From Pseudomonas grimontii (GTDB lineage Bacteria; Pseudomonadota; Gammaproteobacteria; Pseudomonadales; Pseudomonadaceae): a stretch of DNA of 64,000 nucleotides. The stretch is from NCBI RefSeq assembly GCF_007858185.1, contig NZ_VFES01000001.1, positions 310,001-374,000 of the forward strand. Reading direction: 5' to 3'. Both the position numbers and the translations under genes were made by a program. Within the stretch, counting starts at the first letter, position 1, and each line of letters starts with the position of its first letter. Below the pieces are notes generated by a model, which was not told the DNA's origin, did not search any database, and saw only the letters and a list, made by a program, of their open reading frames with translations. Of the stretch, positions 39,289-47,872 are shown piece by piece.

Positions 39289-39771
39289 TCAGCAGGCCTT
39301 GAGCGCCTCATGCCCTGTGTTCACGGTATGAGTGAACCCCCGCAGGTCAGCGCCTTCGGCCAATACCTTGGCGTCGGCGAGCAAATGAGGGTAACGGTCC
39401 AACAATCGCATCAACAGAACCAGTGGCTTCGGTGGCAGAAGCTCACCGCGTTCATAACGTGAAAAAGCGTTGTGACCGCCACCGGACAGCAGTTGCACGG
39501 TTTCTTTTTGCGTAAGGTGCAGCTTGCGACGGATGCGTTTCATCTCGTTGCCGATCATTGTCCGCGCGGCGTGGACGAGTTCATCCCCTGCTTTTGCGTG
39601 GCGCTCTGAACTATCCGGGTCATACATGCCGTCGCCGCATGCATGGCATTCCCAGCCAGAAAGGTCATCGACACGACGCTCCATCCCTTTGACGCTAATG
39701 GTCTCGCTACGGCCCTCGAATCGATTCATGCCGTCGGGCGTACCGCATATAAAGCACTGTTGAGTCTTCAT
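39289..39771 (-). CDS. mqsA: MqsA-family antitoxin / transcriptional repressor
   Basis: The protein is about 160 residues from the ATG at 39771 (AAGGAG nine bases upstream). The N-terminal zinc site is C6/C9 and C42/C45 (CFIC, CHAC), as in MqsA/YgiT-type antitoxins. A C-terminal Xre-like HTH has KETVQLLSGGGHNAFSRYER, with the family's conserved N and R residues for DNA binding. MqsA neutralises the RNase MqsR and represses its own promoter. The gene is intact although the upstream mqsR is broken. It overlaps the ancestral mqsR stop by 4 nt (ATGA). Confidence 0.9.
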   Translation of the reverse strand: MKTQQCFICGTPDGMNRFEGRSETISVKGMERRVDDLSGWECHACGDGMYDPDSSERHAKAGDELVHAARTMIGNEMKRIRRKLHLTQKETVQLLSGGGHNAFSRYERGELLPPKPLVLLMRLLDRYPHLLADAKVLAEGADLRGFTHTVNTGHEALKAC

Positions 39772-40042
39772 GAGTTGCACTCCTTGAAGGAGATTACCGG
39801 TGGGTTACCGCCTGAGTGGTAAGTGACCTTTATGTAAATCTCCATGCCGTGTGAACTGATGTGGGACACGTCCTGCCAGACCTTATGGTCTGCAATTGAA
39901 AAACGACTTCTTGCATTTCATGGATCTCAAAGCCGAGTTTCCTTCCTGTGCTCTTTGCCGTTGAGGTAAATGCCTTTTCTCCAAGCCGCCTGACATCCGC
40001 CTTGATCACCGCCAGATCGTAATGAGGTGTGTACTTTTCCAT
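39768..40042 (-). pseudogene. mqsR: mqsR toxin gene, inactivated by an internal deletion and frameshift
   Basis: The start MEKYTPHYDLAVIKADVRRL and the following KLGFEIHEMQEVVFQLQT match the MqsR N-terminal half. The frame then breaks. In another frame the rest of MqsR follows at once: HKVWQDVSHISSHGMEIYIK, then VTYHSGGNPPVISFKECNS and a stop at 39768-39770. Compared with E. coli MqsR, the segment between the two halves (about 12 residues including FYKSM and catalytic Lys56) is missing, consistent with a deletion near 37 nt. The shifted frame ends after 70 codons. The product should not be an active RNase. Confidence 0.87.
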
Positions 40043-40060
40043 AAGACACCTGAGCCGAAT

Positions 40061-40081
40061 AATTACCCTCTAAGGGTAATT
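40061..40081. promoter_or_regulatory. MqsA-type operator upstream of mqsR
   Basis: The perfect palindrome AATTACCCT-CTA-AGGGTAATT (9-nt arms, 3-nt spacer) starts 19 nt upstream of the mqsR ATG. It resembles the E. coli MqsA sites TAACCTTTTAGGTTA in spacing and symmetry. It should still bind MqsA. Confidence 0.7.
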
Positions 40082-40160
40082 TTACCAATCGAAAATACTG
40101 CTCCTTTTCCTGCCTAAGAACCCTGGTGCGTTGCCTTTTTAGGCAACTCTGAATAGGCTG

Positions 40161-40177
40161 TAGGAAAATTCATCCTA
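40161..40177. promoter_or_regulatory. Possible operator of the GntR/FCD regulator
   Basis: TAGGA and TCCTA lie as inverted arms with a 7-nt spacer, 24 nt before the regulator's ATG. This is a plausible autoregulatory site but the arms are short. Confidence 0.3.
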
Positions 40178-40201
40178 TGATTGGACGAAAACCTGCATCC
40201 C

Positions 40202-40861
40202 ATGACAGACATCGCCCCCCTGATCAAACGCTCCCTGGTGGACCAGGCCCTGGAGCAGTTGCGCTGGCGCATTACCGAGGGCAAGTGGGCCATCGGCGAA
40301 CGCCTGCCCACCGAGCCGGAGCTGTCCGCCGAGCTGGGCATCAGCCGCAACACCGTGCGCGAGGCCATGCGCGTGCTGGCGTTTTCCGGGTTGATTGAAA
40401 TCCGCCAGGGCGACGGCAGTTACCTGCGCTCGATGACCGACCCGCTGGGCGCCATGCGCGCGTTATCCCACTGCAGCCTGGAGCAGGCGCAGGAGACGCG
40501 GCAAATTCTGGAAGTGGAGGCCGTCGGGCTCGCGGCGGTGCGCCGTACCGAAGCCGACCTCACCGCTTTGCATGAGGCACTCAAGGCCAGCGCGGTGCTG
40601 TACCACGGTGACCTGGAGGCCTATATCAGCGCCGACCTGGTGTTCCACAAACGCCTGGTGGATGCCGCGCACAACCCGGCATTGAGCGAGCTGTACCAGT
40701 ACTTTTCCGCGATTGTCGGCGCGCAGTTGCGCCAGACCCTGAACATTTCGCCGCGCCGCCAGGCGGTGTTCGACCTGCATACCGCCCTGCTCGAAGCCGT
40801 GCAACATCAGGACCCGGAACGCGCCAAATCCCTTTGCCGGCAGTTGATCAATGAGCCCTGA
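40202..40861 (+). CDS. GntR-family (FadR/FCD subfamily) transcriptional regulator
   Basis: The protein is about 219 residues from the ATG at 40202 (MTDIAPLIKRSLVDQALEQL); an upstream in-frame start at 40181 is less likely. The N-terminal winged helix has RLPTEPELSAELGISRNTVR (GntR signature) and the C-terminal all-helical FCD domain has EVEAVGLAAVRR and HKRLVDAAHNPALSELY, with the metal/ligand His residues. Its stop overlaps the start of the MFS gene, so the two are co-expressed and the regulator probably controls uptake of the transported compound. Confidence 0.88.
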   Translation: MTDIAPLIKRSLVDQALEQLRWRITEGKWAIGERLPTEPELSAELGISRNTVREAMRVLAFSGLIEIRQGDGSYLRSMTDPLGAMRALSHCSLEQAQETRQILEVEAVGLAAVRRTEADLTALHEALKASAVLYHGDLEAYISADLVFHKRLVDAAHNPALSELYQYFSAIVGAQLRQTLNISPRRQAVFDLHTALLEAVQHQDPERAKSLCRQLINEP

Positions 40862-42116
40862 AACCAAGCGCACGACCGAGTTGGAAGAACTGTTGATCGA
40901 CGCCGAAGCCGACGACGAGGTGGTGCAACACAGCCACCCGATGGTGAGTCGCCCATGGCTGTTGCTGTTGGGCCTGGTCCTGGTGGCGTTGAACCTGCGC
41001 CCGGCGTTGTCGAGCGTGGCGCCGTTGCTGGCCGAGGTTTCCAGCAGCCTGGGGTTGTCGGCGGCCAAGGCCGGTTTGCTGACCACCTTGCCGGTGTTGT
41101 GCCTCGGCTTGTTCGCTCCCATGGCGCCGATCCTGGCCCGGCGTTTTGGCGCCGAGCGCGTGGTGCTGGGGATCCTGTTGACGCTGGCCGCCGGCATCAT
41201 CCTGCGCAGTTCGTTTCGCGAAGTGGGGTTGTTCGCCGGCAGTCTGATTGCCGGTGCGAGCATCGGCATCATCGGCGTATTGCTGCCGGGCATCATCAAG
41301 CGCGATTTCGCCAGACACGCCGGCGCCATGACCGGTGTGTACACCATGGCCCTGTGTCTGGGCGCAGCGTTGGCGGCGGGCGCCACGGTGCCGCTGAGTC
41401 ATTACTTCGGCGACCGCTGGACCATTGGCCTGGGCTTCTGGATTCTGCCGGCGTTGGTGGCAGCGTTGTTCTGGTTACCGCAGGTCGGCCAGAAACACGG
41501 CGCCCATCAGGTCGCCTATCGAGTGAAGGGCCTGTTGCGTGACCCGTTGGCCTGGCAGGTCACCGTGTACATGGGCCTGCAATCGTCCCTGTCGTACATC
41601 GTGTTTGGCTGGCTGCCGTCGATTTTGATCGGTCGTGGCCTGAGCGCGACCGAAGCCGGTTTGGCGTTGTCCGGCTCCATTGTCATGCAATTGTTCAGTT
41701 CCCTGGCCGCACCGTGGCTGGCGACACGCGGTAAGGACCAGCGCCTGGCAATTGTGCTGGTGATGCTGCTGACCCTCGGCGGCCTGTTCGGTTGCCTGTA
41801 TGCACCGCTGGACGGTCTGTGGGGCTGGGCGATTCTGCTTGGCCTGGGGCAGGGCGGTACGTTCAGCCTGGCGCTGACCTTGATCGTGTTGCGCTCGCGC
41901 GACTCCCATGTGGCGGCCAATCTGTCGAGCATGGCCCAGGGCTTTGGTTACACCCTGGCCTCCCTCGGCCCGTTCGCGGTGGGCCTGGTGCACGACTGGA
42001 CCGGCGGCTGGACGGCCATCGGCTGGATCTTCGCGGTGATCGGCGTGGGCGCGATCATCGCCGGCCTGGGGGCCGGGCGTGCGCTGTATGTGCAGGTGAG
42101 CAGCGAGAAACTCTAG
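40851..42116 (+). CDS. MFS transporter, CynX/NimT family
   Basis: This 421-residue protein has 12 predicted helices after a hydrophilic N-terminus of about 35 residues. The first helix continues LVLVALNLRPALSSVAPLL, typical of the cyanate/nitroimidazole (CynX/NimT) family. The overlap with the GntR gene indicates translational coupling. The stop overlaps the 3' end of the DUF1120 pseudogene on the other strand by 4 nt. Substrate unknown. Confidence 0.88.
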   Translation: MSPETKRTTELEELLIDAEADDEVVQHSHPMVSRPWLLLLGLVLVALNLRPALSSVAPLLAEVSSSLGLSAAKAGLLTTLPVLCLGLFAPMAPILARRFGAERVVLGILLTLAAGIILRSSFREVGLFAGSLIAGASIGIIGVLLPGIIKRDFARHAGAMTGVYTMALCLGAALAAGATVPLSHYFGDRWTIGLGFWILPALVAALFWLPQVGQKHGAHQVAYRVKGLLRDPLAWQVTVYMGLQSSLSYIVFGWLPSILIGRGLSATEAGLALSGSIVMQLFSSLAAPWLATRGKDQRLAIVLVMLLTLGGLFGCLYAPLDGLWGWAILLGLGQGGTFSLALTLIVLRSRDSHVAANLSSMAQGFGYTLASLGPFAVGLVHDWTGGWTAIGWIFAVIGVGAIIAGLGAGRALYVQVSSEKL

Positions 42117-42763
42117 AAATACACCACCTCCAGTGTGGCCAGGCCGTCGAGTTGGGTGTCGCTGCTCAGGTCGAGGTTTTGCGCGGCGTTGATCACGGTT
42201 TCAACCTTTACCGTGCTGATCAGCTCACGGATCGCCGAGGGGCCGGCCGTGCTGCCTGGCGTGTCGGTGAAACCCAGGTAGCTGTTGGCGCCGATGTTGA
42301 TCGGGTTGAGGTTGGCGGTACGCCAGGCCAGGCCGCCAGTGGTGGATTCGGTGCCGTACACTTGCGTGGTGCTGTCGACCTGGGTTTGCCGGGGGTCGAA
42401 GGTCATGGAGTACAAGCCGATGCGGTTACCGCTGTTATCAAACCCGAGGCCTTAGTAAATCTCGCTGTTGACGGTCGCCGAGCCTTCACGATTGTCACGC
42501 ATGCGCAGGGCGAAGCGGTTCGGCGCGTTGCAGTCGATGCTGACTTGCAGCAACTTGACCGGCAGGCGTGTGCTTTTGTCCTGGTTGAGATCCTGGCGGG
42601 AAATCTTGCCGTAGTCGATCAGCGCGCCGTTGGACAGCAGCGGGGTGCAAGCCATAGGCGTAATGCGGCCCTTGACCGTCACGTCGACGGCCGAGGCGGC
42701 CTGCGCAACGGGCGTGGCACCGAGCAGCAGCAGGGAGAAAAAGGCGATGTCGTACGGTTTCAT
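42113..42763 (-). pseudogene. DUF1120 fimbrial-subunit-like gene with a premature stop
   Basis: The 217-codon frame is intact from MKPYDIAFF to LEVVYF except for one internal TAA at about 42452-42454 (NSEIY-stop-GLGFDNSGN). In the neighbouring paralogue the same place reads ETAYGLDLDNSGN, so a Tyr codon has become an ochre stop. Before it are a signal peptide and VDVTVKGRITPMACTP; after it are GANSYLGFTD and the C-terminal strand with penultimate Tyr. The last gene of the fimbrial operon, probably non-functional unless the stop is read through. Confidence 0.88.
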
Positions 42764-42781
42764 GAGGTTGATTCCCAGGGG

Positions 42782-43933
42782 TTACAAATAGATGATTTCG
42801 AGTGTGCCGGAGCCGTTGATCCGCACCACGCTGCGCAGGTCCAGGTTCTGTGTCGGGGCCAGGTAGGCTTTGATGCGCACCGTTCCGGCCAGGTTCTGGA
42901 TAGGTACCGGCCCCAGCGTACTGGCGGCGCGGTCGGTGAAACCCATGAGGCTGTTGGCGGCGATGGGGATCTGCCGGGAACTGGAGCTGCTCCAGGCGGC
43001 ACCGCCACTGGTGGAATCGGTGCGATACAGTGTGCCGAGGGCGTCGGCGCTGAACTCCGCCGGGTCGATGTTCACGTAGTAGCGCCCGATCTTGTTCCCG
43101 CTGTTGTCCAGGTCCAGGCCGTAGGCGGTTTCATCGGTGCCGCCGGTGGCCGAACCGTTGCGGTTGTCATGCATCTTCAAGGCGAATGGGGTAGCAGCGT
43201 CGCAGCTCACCGAAAACTGCAACGTCCGAGTGGGCAGCGGGGTTTCATTGTCAGCGCCCAGATCCTTGGCCAGTAAGGTGCCGTAATCCACCAGCCCGCC
43301 GTTGGACAACTGTGGCACGCAGGCCACGGGGGCGAACTGGGCCAGCAGCGTCAACTCGCGGTACCGATCACTGGGCAGGTTGTAGAGAGTTCCGGACACT
43401 TCCCAGGTGGTTGCCTCCCTGACCCGCGTGGCGGCGGAATCGGCCCAGGCGCTGACGCTCAATTGCAGTGTGAAGTGCTTGCCCGTCAGCAGCGTGCCGT
43501 TCTCGACCGGAGCAATCCCATGGCCCGGTCGCCAGTCCAGCGTGGTACCGGTGACGATGGGCGGCTGACCGCTGGCGGGCAACAGCCCCAAGGTCACCGC
43601 CTGGCCATCCAGTACACCGTCGCTGGCGTGAATGGCATAGCTGCCATGCTCGGTAAACTGCAGCCGCTGCGCACTCGCCGCCACGGCGCGATAAAACAGG
43701 CTCGGGTCGCTGGGGTTCGGGCAGTTGAACGTTAGGCTCAGGCGGCGTTCGCCGAGTAAGCGTTGCGCGGCGGCGTCGTTTTGCGCGGCGCGGTTCATCG
43801 AGCCGAAATCCAGCCGTGAGTCGCTGACGTTCAACTGGCATTCATCCTGGGCCTGGGCAGCACTGAACGCACCCAGTAGCACGCAGGCAGCGCTCAGCCG
43901 TCGCGCGTGGGGGGCAAGCAATAGGGCAGTCAT
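42782..43933 (-). CDS. Two-domain DUF1120 protein, candidate tip adhesin of the fimbria
   Basis: This 383-residue protein has a signal peptide ending SAAQAQDE, an N-terminal domain of about 170 residues with two Cys (DECQLNVSD and TFNCPNPSD), and a C-terminal DUF1120 domain (from about 195: APVACVPQLSNGGLVDYGTL) ending LEIIYL. A lectin-like domain in front of a pilin domain is the layout of tip adhesins in chaperone-usher fimbriae. It lies directly after the usher gene, a usual adhesin position. The receptor is unknown and the N-domain fold is inferred. Confidence 0.75.
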   Translation of the reverse strand: MTALLLAPHARRLSAACVLLGAFSAAQAQDECQLNVSDSRLDFGSMNRAAQNDAAAQRLLGERRLSLTFNCPNPSDPSLFYRAVAASAQRLQFTEHGSYAIHASDGVLDGQAVTLGLLPASGQPPIVTGTTLDWRPGHGIAPVENGTLLTGKHFTLQLSVSAWADSAATRVREATTWEVSGTLYNLPSDRYRELTLLAQFAPVACVPQLSNGGLVDYGTLLAKDLGADNETPLPTRTLQFSVSCDAATPFALKMHDNRNGSATGGTDETAYGLDLDNSGNKIGRYYVNIDPAEFSADALGTLYRTDSTSGGAAWSSSSSRQIPIAANSLMGFTDRAASTLGPVPIQNLAGTVRIKAYLAPTQNLDLRSVVRINGSGTLEIIYL

Positions 43934-43942
43934 CGAGCATCC

Positions 43943-46384
43943 TCAAGGTGTATGGCAACGGGCCGGGGCGGTTTCGAAATACACCGTCGGATCAGCCTTG
44001 GCCGGTAGTTCATAGCGCAGTTCGCAGCGCCGGCTGTCGGCGGTGCTGACCCACAGCGGCGTGTGCTCCAGCACATTGGGCAGGAACACCTGGCTGCCAT
44101 CCTGGACGAGGGTGACAAACTCGCCCTGCGCGGTGCTCACCATGGCGCCACGGGGCAGCGGCTGATCCTGATCGGTACGCACGGTCAGCAGCAGTCGCCG
44201 GGTGAGCGCCACGCCGAAGTCGACGCGATCCACCGCGCCGCGCCCGGCCGTGATCATCGCCAGGCCATTGTCGATATCGGCATTGCGTGGCAGCGAGCGG
44301 GTCTGGACCTCGACCGGGCTGCGCCCATATGCGTTGACCTGGGGCACCACCGCCTGGCCCTGCCAGTCGGTCCAGACCGGGCCGCTGGGCGTGCTGAGCT
44401 TGATGCCGCCCATGTCGCCCACGGACACCAGGGCAAACGTGTCGCGTACCGGGTAGGGCGACAGGGTGAGGCCACTGCCATGCAGCACCATCGCGCCTCG
44501 GGCCCCGCCCTGATAACTCGAACGTTCGGCGTCGCTGCGGCTGTAGCTCAAGTCCAATTGGCTGTAGCGAGGCAATGCGGAGACGCCCACGGAGGTCTCC
44601 ACCTGCCGGTCACGGGTGTCGTACTCGGCGCTGACCCGATAACCGAGTTGATCGTTGAGCTGTTCGTTCAGCCCCAGCCCGGAGCGATGTTCACCACCCG
44701 AGTTGCGCACCCAGGCGCGTGCCCGACGGTTCTCGCCCAGGGGCAGGCTGAGGTTGAGGTACACGGCGTTATCCTGCTGCTGGCGCCCGCCCATCTGCCA
44801 TTCGGCACTGGCCGACAGCGACACGCCGTTGACGCTGGTGCCCCAGGCGGCCAGCGCGCGGCTGCTGCTGGCGCCGGCAAAATTGCTGGAGCGCGATAGG
44901 CCGGCGCTGAATGCCCCGAGCCACGGGTGCGACCAGCCCAGCGTGGCGCTTTGCTGATCACGATAACGGGAGCCGCGGTAGAGATCGGGTTGTGCTTCGT
45001 AGGTGGCTTCTTCCAGCTCGCGATAGCCCGGCGTGCGCCAGGAGTTGGCGGCGCTGAATGACCACTGTTCACTCAGGCGTTGGGACCATGACAGGTCGGT
45101 CTGCACGCCACGCACCTTATCCCGGCCCTGTGCATCGGAGAGTTGGCTGGCGAGTTGAACCTGGCTGTCCAGGCCGGGTAGCCAGGCCAGGCTCGCACCG
45201 GCGGCGCGGTATTGGTTGGCGGCCAACATGCCGACGCCCACGGACATTTGTGCGTGCACAGCACCGTTCCAGCCCGCGCTGACCACCCACGGATCGTCAC
45301 CCTCGGCGTTGCCGATATTGCGCACGCGCCCGGCTGCCACCGAGTAACCCGCTGCGGGCAGTCCCAGGCCGAGCATGGCCGCGGGGACGGTAAAGCGCCG
45401 CTCGCCGCCGGTGCTTTCCCTGACGGTCACTTCGACGTCCGAGCGGGTGTTCAAGCGTCGCACATCGGTCAGGGCGAACGGGCCGGCAGGCACCACCGTC
45501 GAGTGAATCAACGCACCGTTCTGCCGCACCTCGACCTGTGCCGGGCTGTTGGCGATGCCCTCGATGGTCGCGCCTTGCTCCTGGTCTTGCAGGGCTTGCT
45601 CGGTGAACACTTGGACGCCATTGATCTGCGCACCCGGCAGCACTGGGTTGTAGAGGCTGACCTGCCCGGCTTGCAGCACCGCCTGATAGCGCGCAAAGGT
45701 GCGCTGGGCATAGGCCTCCAGATGCGTGCTGCGTGACATGCCGTCCTGCCAGGTCTGTACCTGGCGGCTGCGCACGATCCAGTCGCCGGCATTGAAGCCG
45801 ACCTCGGTATTGGCCGAGCCGAAACGGCTGGCGTCATCGCCGAACCGGTTGTAGAACCCGCTGAGGTCATAGTTGAGCAAGGCTGCGACACCGCCGGCTT
45901 GATAGCCCGAGACATCCTGTTGTACCGGACGCAAGGCTTCGGTGGGCACCACCAGCGATACGGTGAGGGTGGCTGGATCGGCTTCCACCAGGCTTTGTGG
46001 GAATTGGGCCAAAAAGTCATGGCAACGCCCGCTGTCTGCCGGGATCACGAGGTGGGTGGCGTCCAGCAAGGCGCGGTCAAAACACAAGACGCCTTGCTGG
46101 TCGAAACTGACGTCCAGGCGACCCCGGCGTTGCCCGTTCACCTGCACGCTCACGGCGTGCTTGCCGGCACTGAAGCGTGGGGTGTCCAGCAGCAGGCTGG
46201 CCAGTTGCGGATCGATGCCGCGCTGGTTCAGGGTCTTGGCGTCAAAGCCCGAATATTCATCGGCCCAGGCCCCCTCAGGGAGCAGGGCACAGGTTAACAG
46301 CCACGCAGGTAAAGCAAGCTGGGCGGGGGCGGCGGGCACGGCTTTGCCGTCACGGTAATTCACGACTGTTTTCACCAAAGGCAA
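43943..46384 (-). CDS. Fimbrial outer-membrane usher protein
   Basis: This protein of about 813 residues is in the FimD/PapC family. It has the usher N-terminal domain (FDAKTLNQRGIDPQLASLLL), the barrel with the conserved segment PAGPFALTDVRRLNTRSDVE around the plug, and C-terminal domains. The start is uncertain: the longest frame begins with TTG at 46384, and a GTG lies at 46375. No ribosome-binding site is convincing for either. A hydrophobic segment LALPAWLLTCALLPEGAWA serves as signal peptide. It assembles subunits delivered by the chaperone at 46444-47139. Confidence 0.9.
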   Translation of the reverse strand: MPLVKTVVNYRDGKAVPAAPAQLALPAWLLTCALLPEGAWADEYSGFDAKTLNQRGIDPQLASLLLDTPRFSAGKHAVSVQVNGQRRGRLDVSFDQQGVLCFDRALLDATHLVIPADSGRCHDFLAQFPQSLVEADPATLTVSLVVPTEALRPVQQDVSGYQAGGVAALLNYDLSGFYNRFGDDASRFGSANTEVGFNAGDWIVRSRQVQTWQDGMSRSTHLEAYAQRTFARYQAVLQAGQVSLYNPVLPGAQINGVQVFTEQALQDQEQGATIEGIANSPAQVEVRQNGALIHSTVVPAGPFALTDVRRLNTRSDVEVTVRESTGGERRFTVPAAMLGLGLPAAGYSVAAGRVRNIGNAEGDDPWVVSAGWNGAVHAQMSVGVGMLAANQYRAAGASLAWLPGLDSQVQLASQLSDAQGRDKVRGVQTDLSWSQRLSEQWSFSAANSWRTPGYRELEEATYEAQPDLYRGSRYRDQQSATLGWSHPWLGAFSAGLSRSSNFAGASSSRALAAWGTSVNGVSLSASAEWQMGGRQQQDNAVYLNLSLPLGENRRARAWVRNSGGEHRSGLGLNEQLNDQLGYRVSAEYDTRDRQVETSVGVSALPRYSQLDLSYSRSDAERSSYQGGARGAMVLHGSGLTLSPYPVRDTFALVSVGDMGGIKLSTPSGPVWTDWQGQAVVPQVNAYGRSPVEVQTRSLPRNADIDNGLAMITAGRGAVDRVDFGVALTRRLLLTVRTDQDQPLPRGAMVSTAQGEFVTLVQDGSQVFLPNVLEHTPLWVSTADSRRCELRYELPAKADPTVYFETAPARCHTP

Positions 46385-46443
46385 TCAAATGTTCGACGGC
46401 TGCGCGTCGCGGTGGCGGTCGTCAAGCCGTCACTTCGTTTTAG

Positions 46444-47139
46444 TCAGGGGCGGGCGATCGGCGCATCGTAGGCCGCTACGGCGAAGCCATAGAGGGTGGC
46501 CGGTTGCAGGCGCACGGTGCTGGCGCCTGTGGCGCTTGCCGGTATACGCAAGCGTTCGCCCGGTAATACATAGGTGCGCGGCAACATCGCCTTGCCATCC
46601 CCGGGCAGCAGGCGCAGTTCCTGGGCCAGCCGCACCACGTAAGGTGTGTCATTAGTGACCAGCAACTCGTGGTTGTCGAACGCCCAGGTCAATCCGGTCC
46701 AGGGGCTGCGATTGGTCGCCAGGCCTTTGGGATGAATGATCACTGGCAAGTTCTGGCGCACGGTCACACCGACACGGGCATGCCCGGCTTCGGCGGCCGG
46801 GCGACCCTTGGGCATGCCTTCGAAAATCACGCGTTTGAGCCGCTGGCTCTTGAGCGGCAAATGATCCTGCAGGATGAAGCGCACCAGTTGCGATTTTCCC
46901 GACTCCACCCGCGACAACGGCGGGGTGACGACCAGCAGCGGTTCGTTGTCCTCCGGGATATCCTCCAGGGTGACATGCAGCAAGGCCAGTTGACTGTCGG
47001 TGTTGGTCACCGAAACGCTGGCTTCGCCGTCGTTTTCGTACACGATCACCACGGAGGTATCCGGGACCATGCCATCGGCCTGAGCGTTCATGCTGAGCAG
47101 GAGTGTCAGGGCCGCGATGTTCAAAAGTTGCGTCGTCAT
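46444..47139 (-). CDS. Periplasmic fimbrial chaperone (PapD-like)
   Basis: This 231-residue protein has a signal peptide ending SMNAQADG and an Ig-like first domain with the chaperone pattern VIVYENDGEASVSVTNTDSQ, LVVTPPLSRVESGKSQLVRF and VIIHPKGLA. Chaperones of this type donate a strand to subunits. It lies between the four DUF1120 subunit genes and the usher. Normal length for the family. Confidence 0.9.
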   Translation of the reverse strand: MTTQLLNIAALTLLLSMNAQADGMVPDTSVVIVYENDGEASVSVTNTDSQLALLHVTLEDIPEDNEPLLVVTPPLSRVESGKSQLVRFILQDHLPLKSQRLKRVIFEGMPKGRPAAEAGHARVGVTVRQNLPVIIHPKGLATNRSPWTGLTWAFDNHELLVTNDTPYVVRLAQELRLLPGDGKAMLPRTYVLPGERLRIPASATGASTVRLQPATLYGFAVAAYDAPIARP

Positions 47140-47167
47140 GACGAGAGTTCCATGGGCAGGATAAGAA

Positions 47168-47791
47168 TCAGAGGTAGCGCAAATCCAGAACGATGGACCC
47201 GTCCAGGGGGACCTCTTGATCCAGGGTCAGGTAGTTGGAAAAGTTGATGGCTGTTTCGATTTGAAGTTGGGTGGTCAACTGGCGGATGAAGTCCGGCTGA
47301 CGGTCACCAGGCAATGCAAAACCTGCATAGGCTTTGGGCTTGGCATCCGGCTGTGCTGTCCAGGTTTCGCCGTTGTCGCTGGACATCAGCACCTGCATGG
47401 GCTGTGCATCGCCCACGGGGTTTTGATACGACAGCGCCACGCTGCCCAGACGTTCTTCGGGGGCGTGGATATTTCGTCCCAGCCCGTATAAACCGGGCGT
47501 CAGCGCAGACTCCGAACGATTGTCGATACCCACCAGCGCAAACAGCATGGGCCTGGCGCATTGCACGGACAGCTCCAGCAACAGGCTGGGCAGTGCGGTG
47601 AACTCATCACTGTTCAGGGCATGCGCGGGAATCTTGCCGTGATCGACGATGCCTTCTTCCGACAGTTCGACGTGGCAAGCATCCGGGGTCAATCGGCCGG
47701 TCACGGTGATGTCGACGATACTGGCCGTCCAAGCCGGGGTGGCGAAGGTTAGAGCAAGCAGGGTGGCGAAGAGCTTGGGGTGCGGGTTCAT
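47168..47791 (-). CDS. DUF1120 fimbrial subunit-like protein, copy 4
   Basis: This 207-residue protein has a signal peptide (ending TPAWTASI), an N-terminal strand VDITVTGRLTPDACHVELSE, a Cys pair (DAC and VQCARP) and a C-terminal strand VLDLRYL with penultimate Tyr. These are pilin features suited to donor-strand exchange. It is the most diverged of the four upstream copies and lies next to the chaperone gene. Confidence 0.82.
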   Translation of the reverse strand: MNPHPKLFATLLALTFATPAWTASIVDITVTGRLTPDACHVELSEEGIVDHGKIPAHALNSDEFTALPSLLLELSVQCARPMLFALVGIDNRSESALTPGLYGLGRNIHAPEERLGSVALSYQNPVGDAQPMQVLMSSDNGETWTAQPDAKPKAYAGFALPGDRQPDFIRQLTTQLQIETAINFSNYLTLDQEVPLDGSIVLDLRYL

Positions 47792-47872
47792 GGCGGATCA
47801 CTGGCTGGGCGGAAGGTGGCCGACACGTCAGCGAGGCCATGCCGGAAAATTGCCTGGCATGGCCTCACAGGA

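Noticed and set aside
39830-40042. A separate intact 70-residue protein
   Set aside because: It is the 5' half of mqsR followed by out-of-frame residues; the remaining MqsR sequence continues in another frame.
42113-42415. A separate 100-residue DUF1120 protein
   Set aside because: It is the part after the premature stop of a single 217-codon gene; it lacks a signal peptide and start site.
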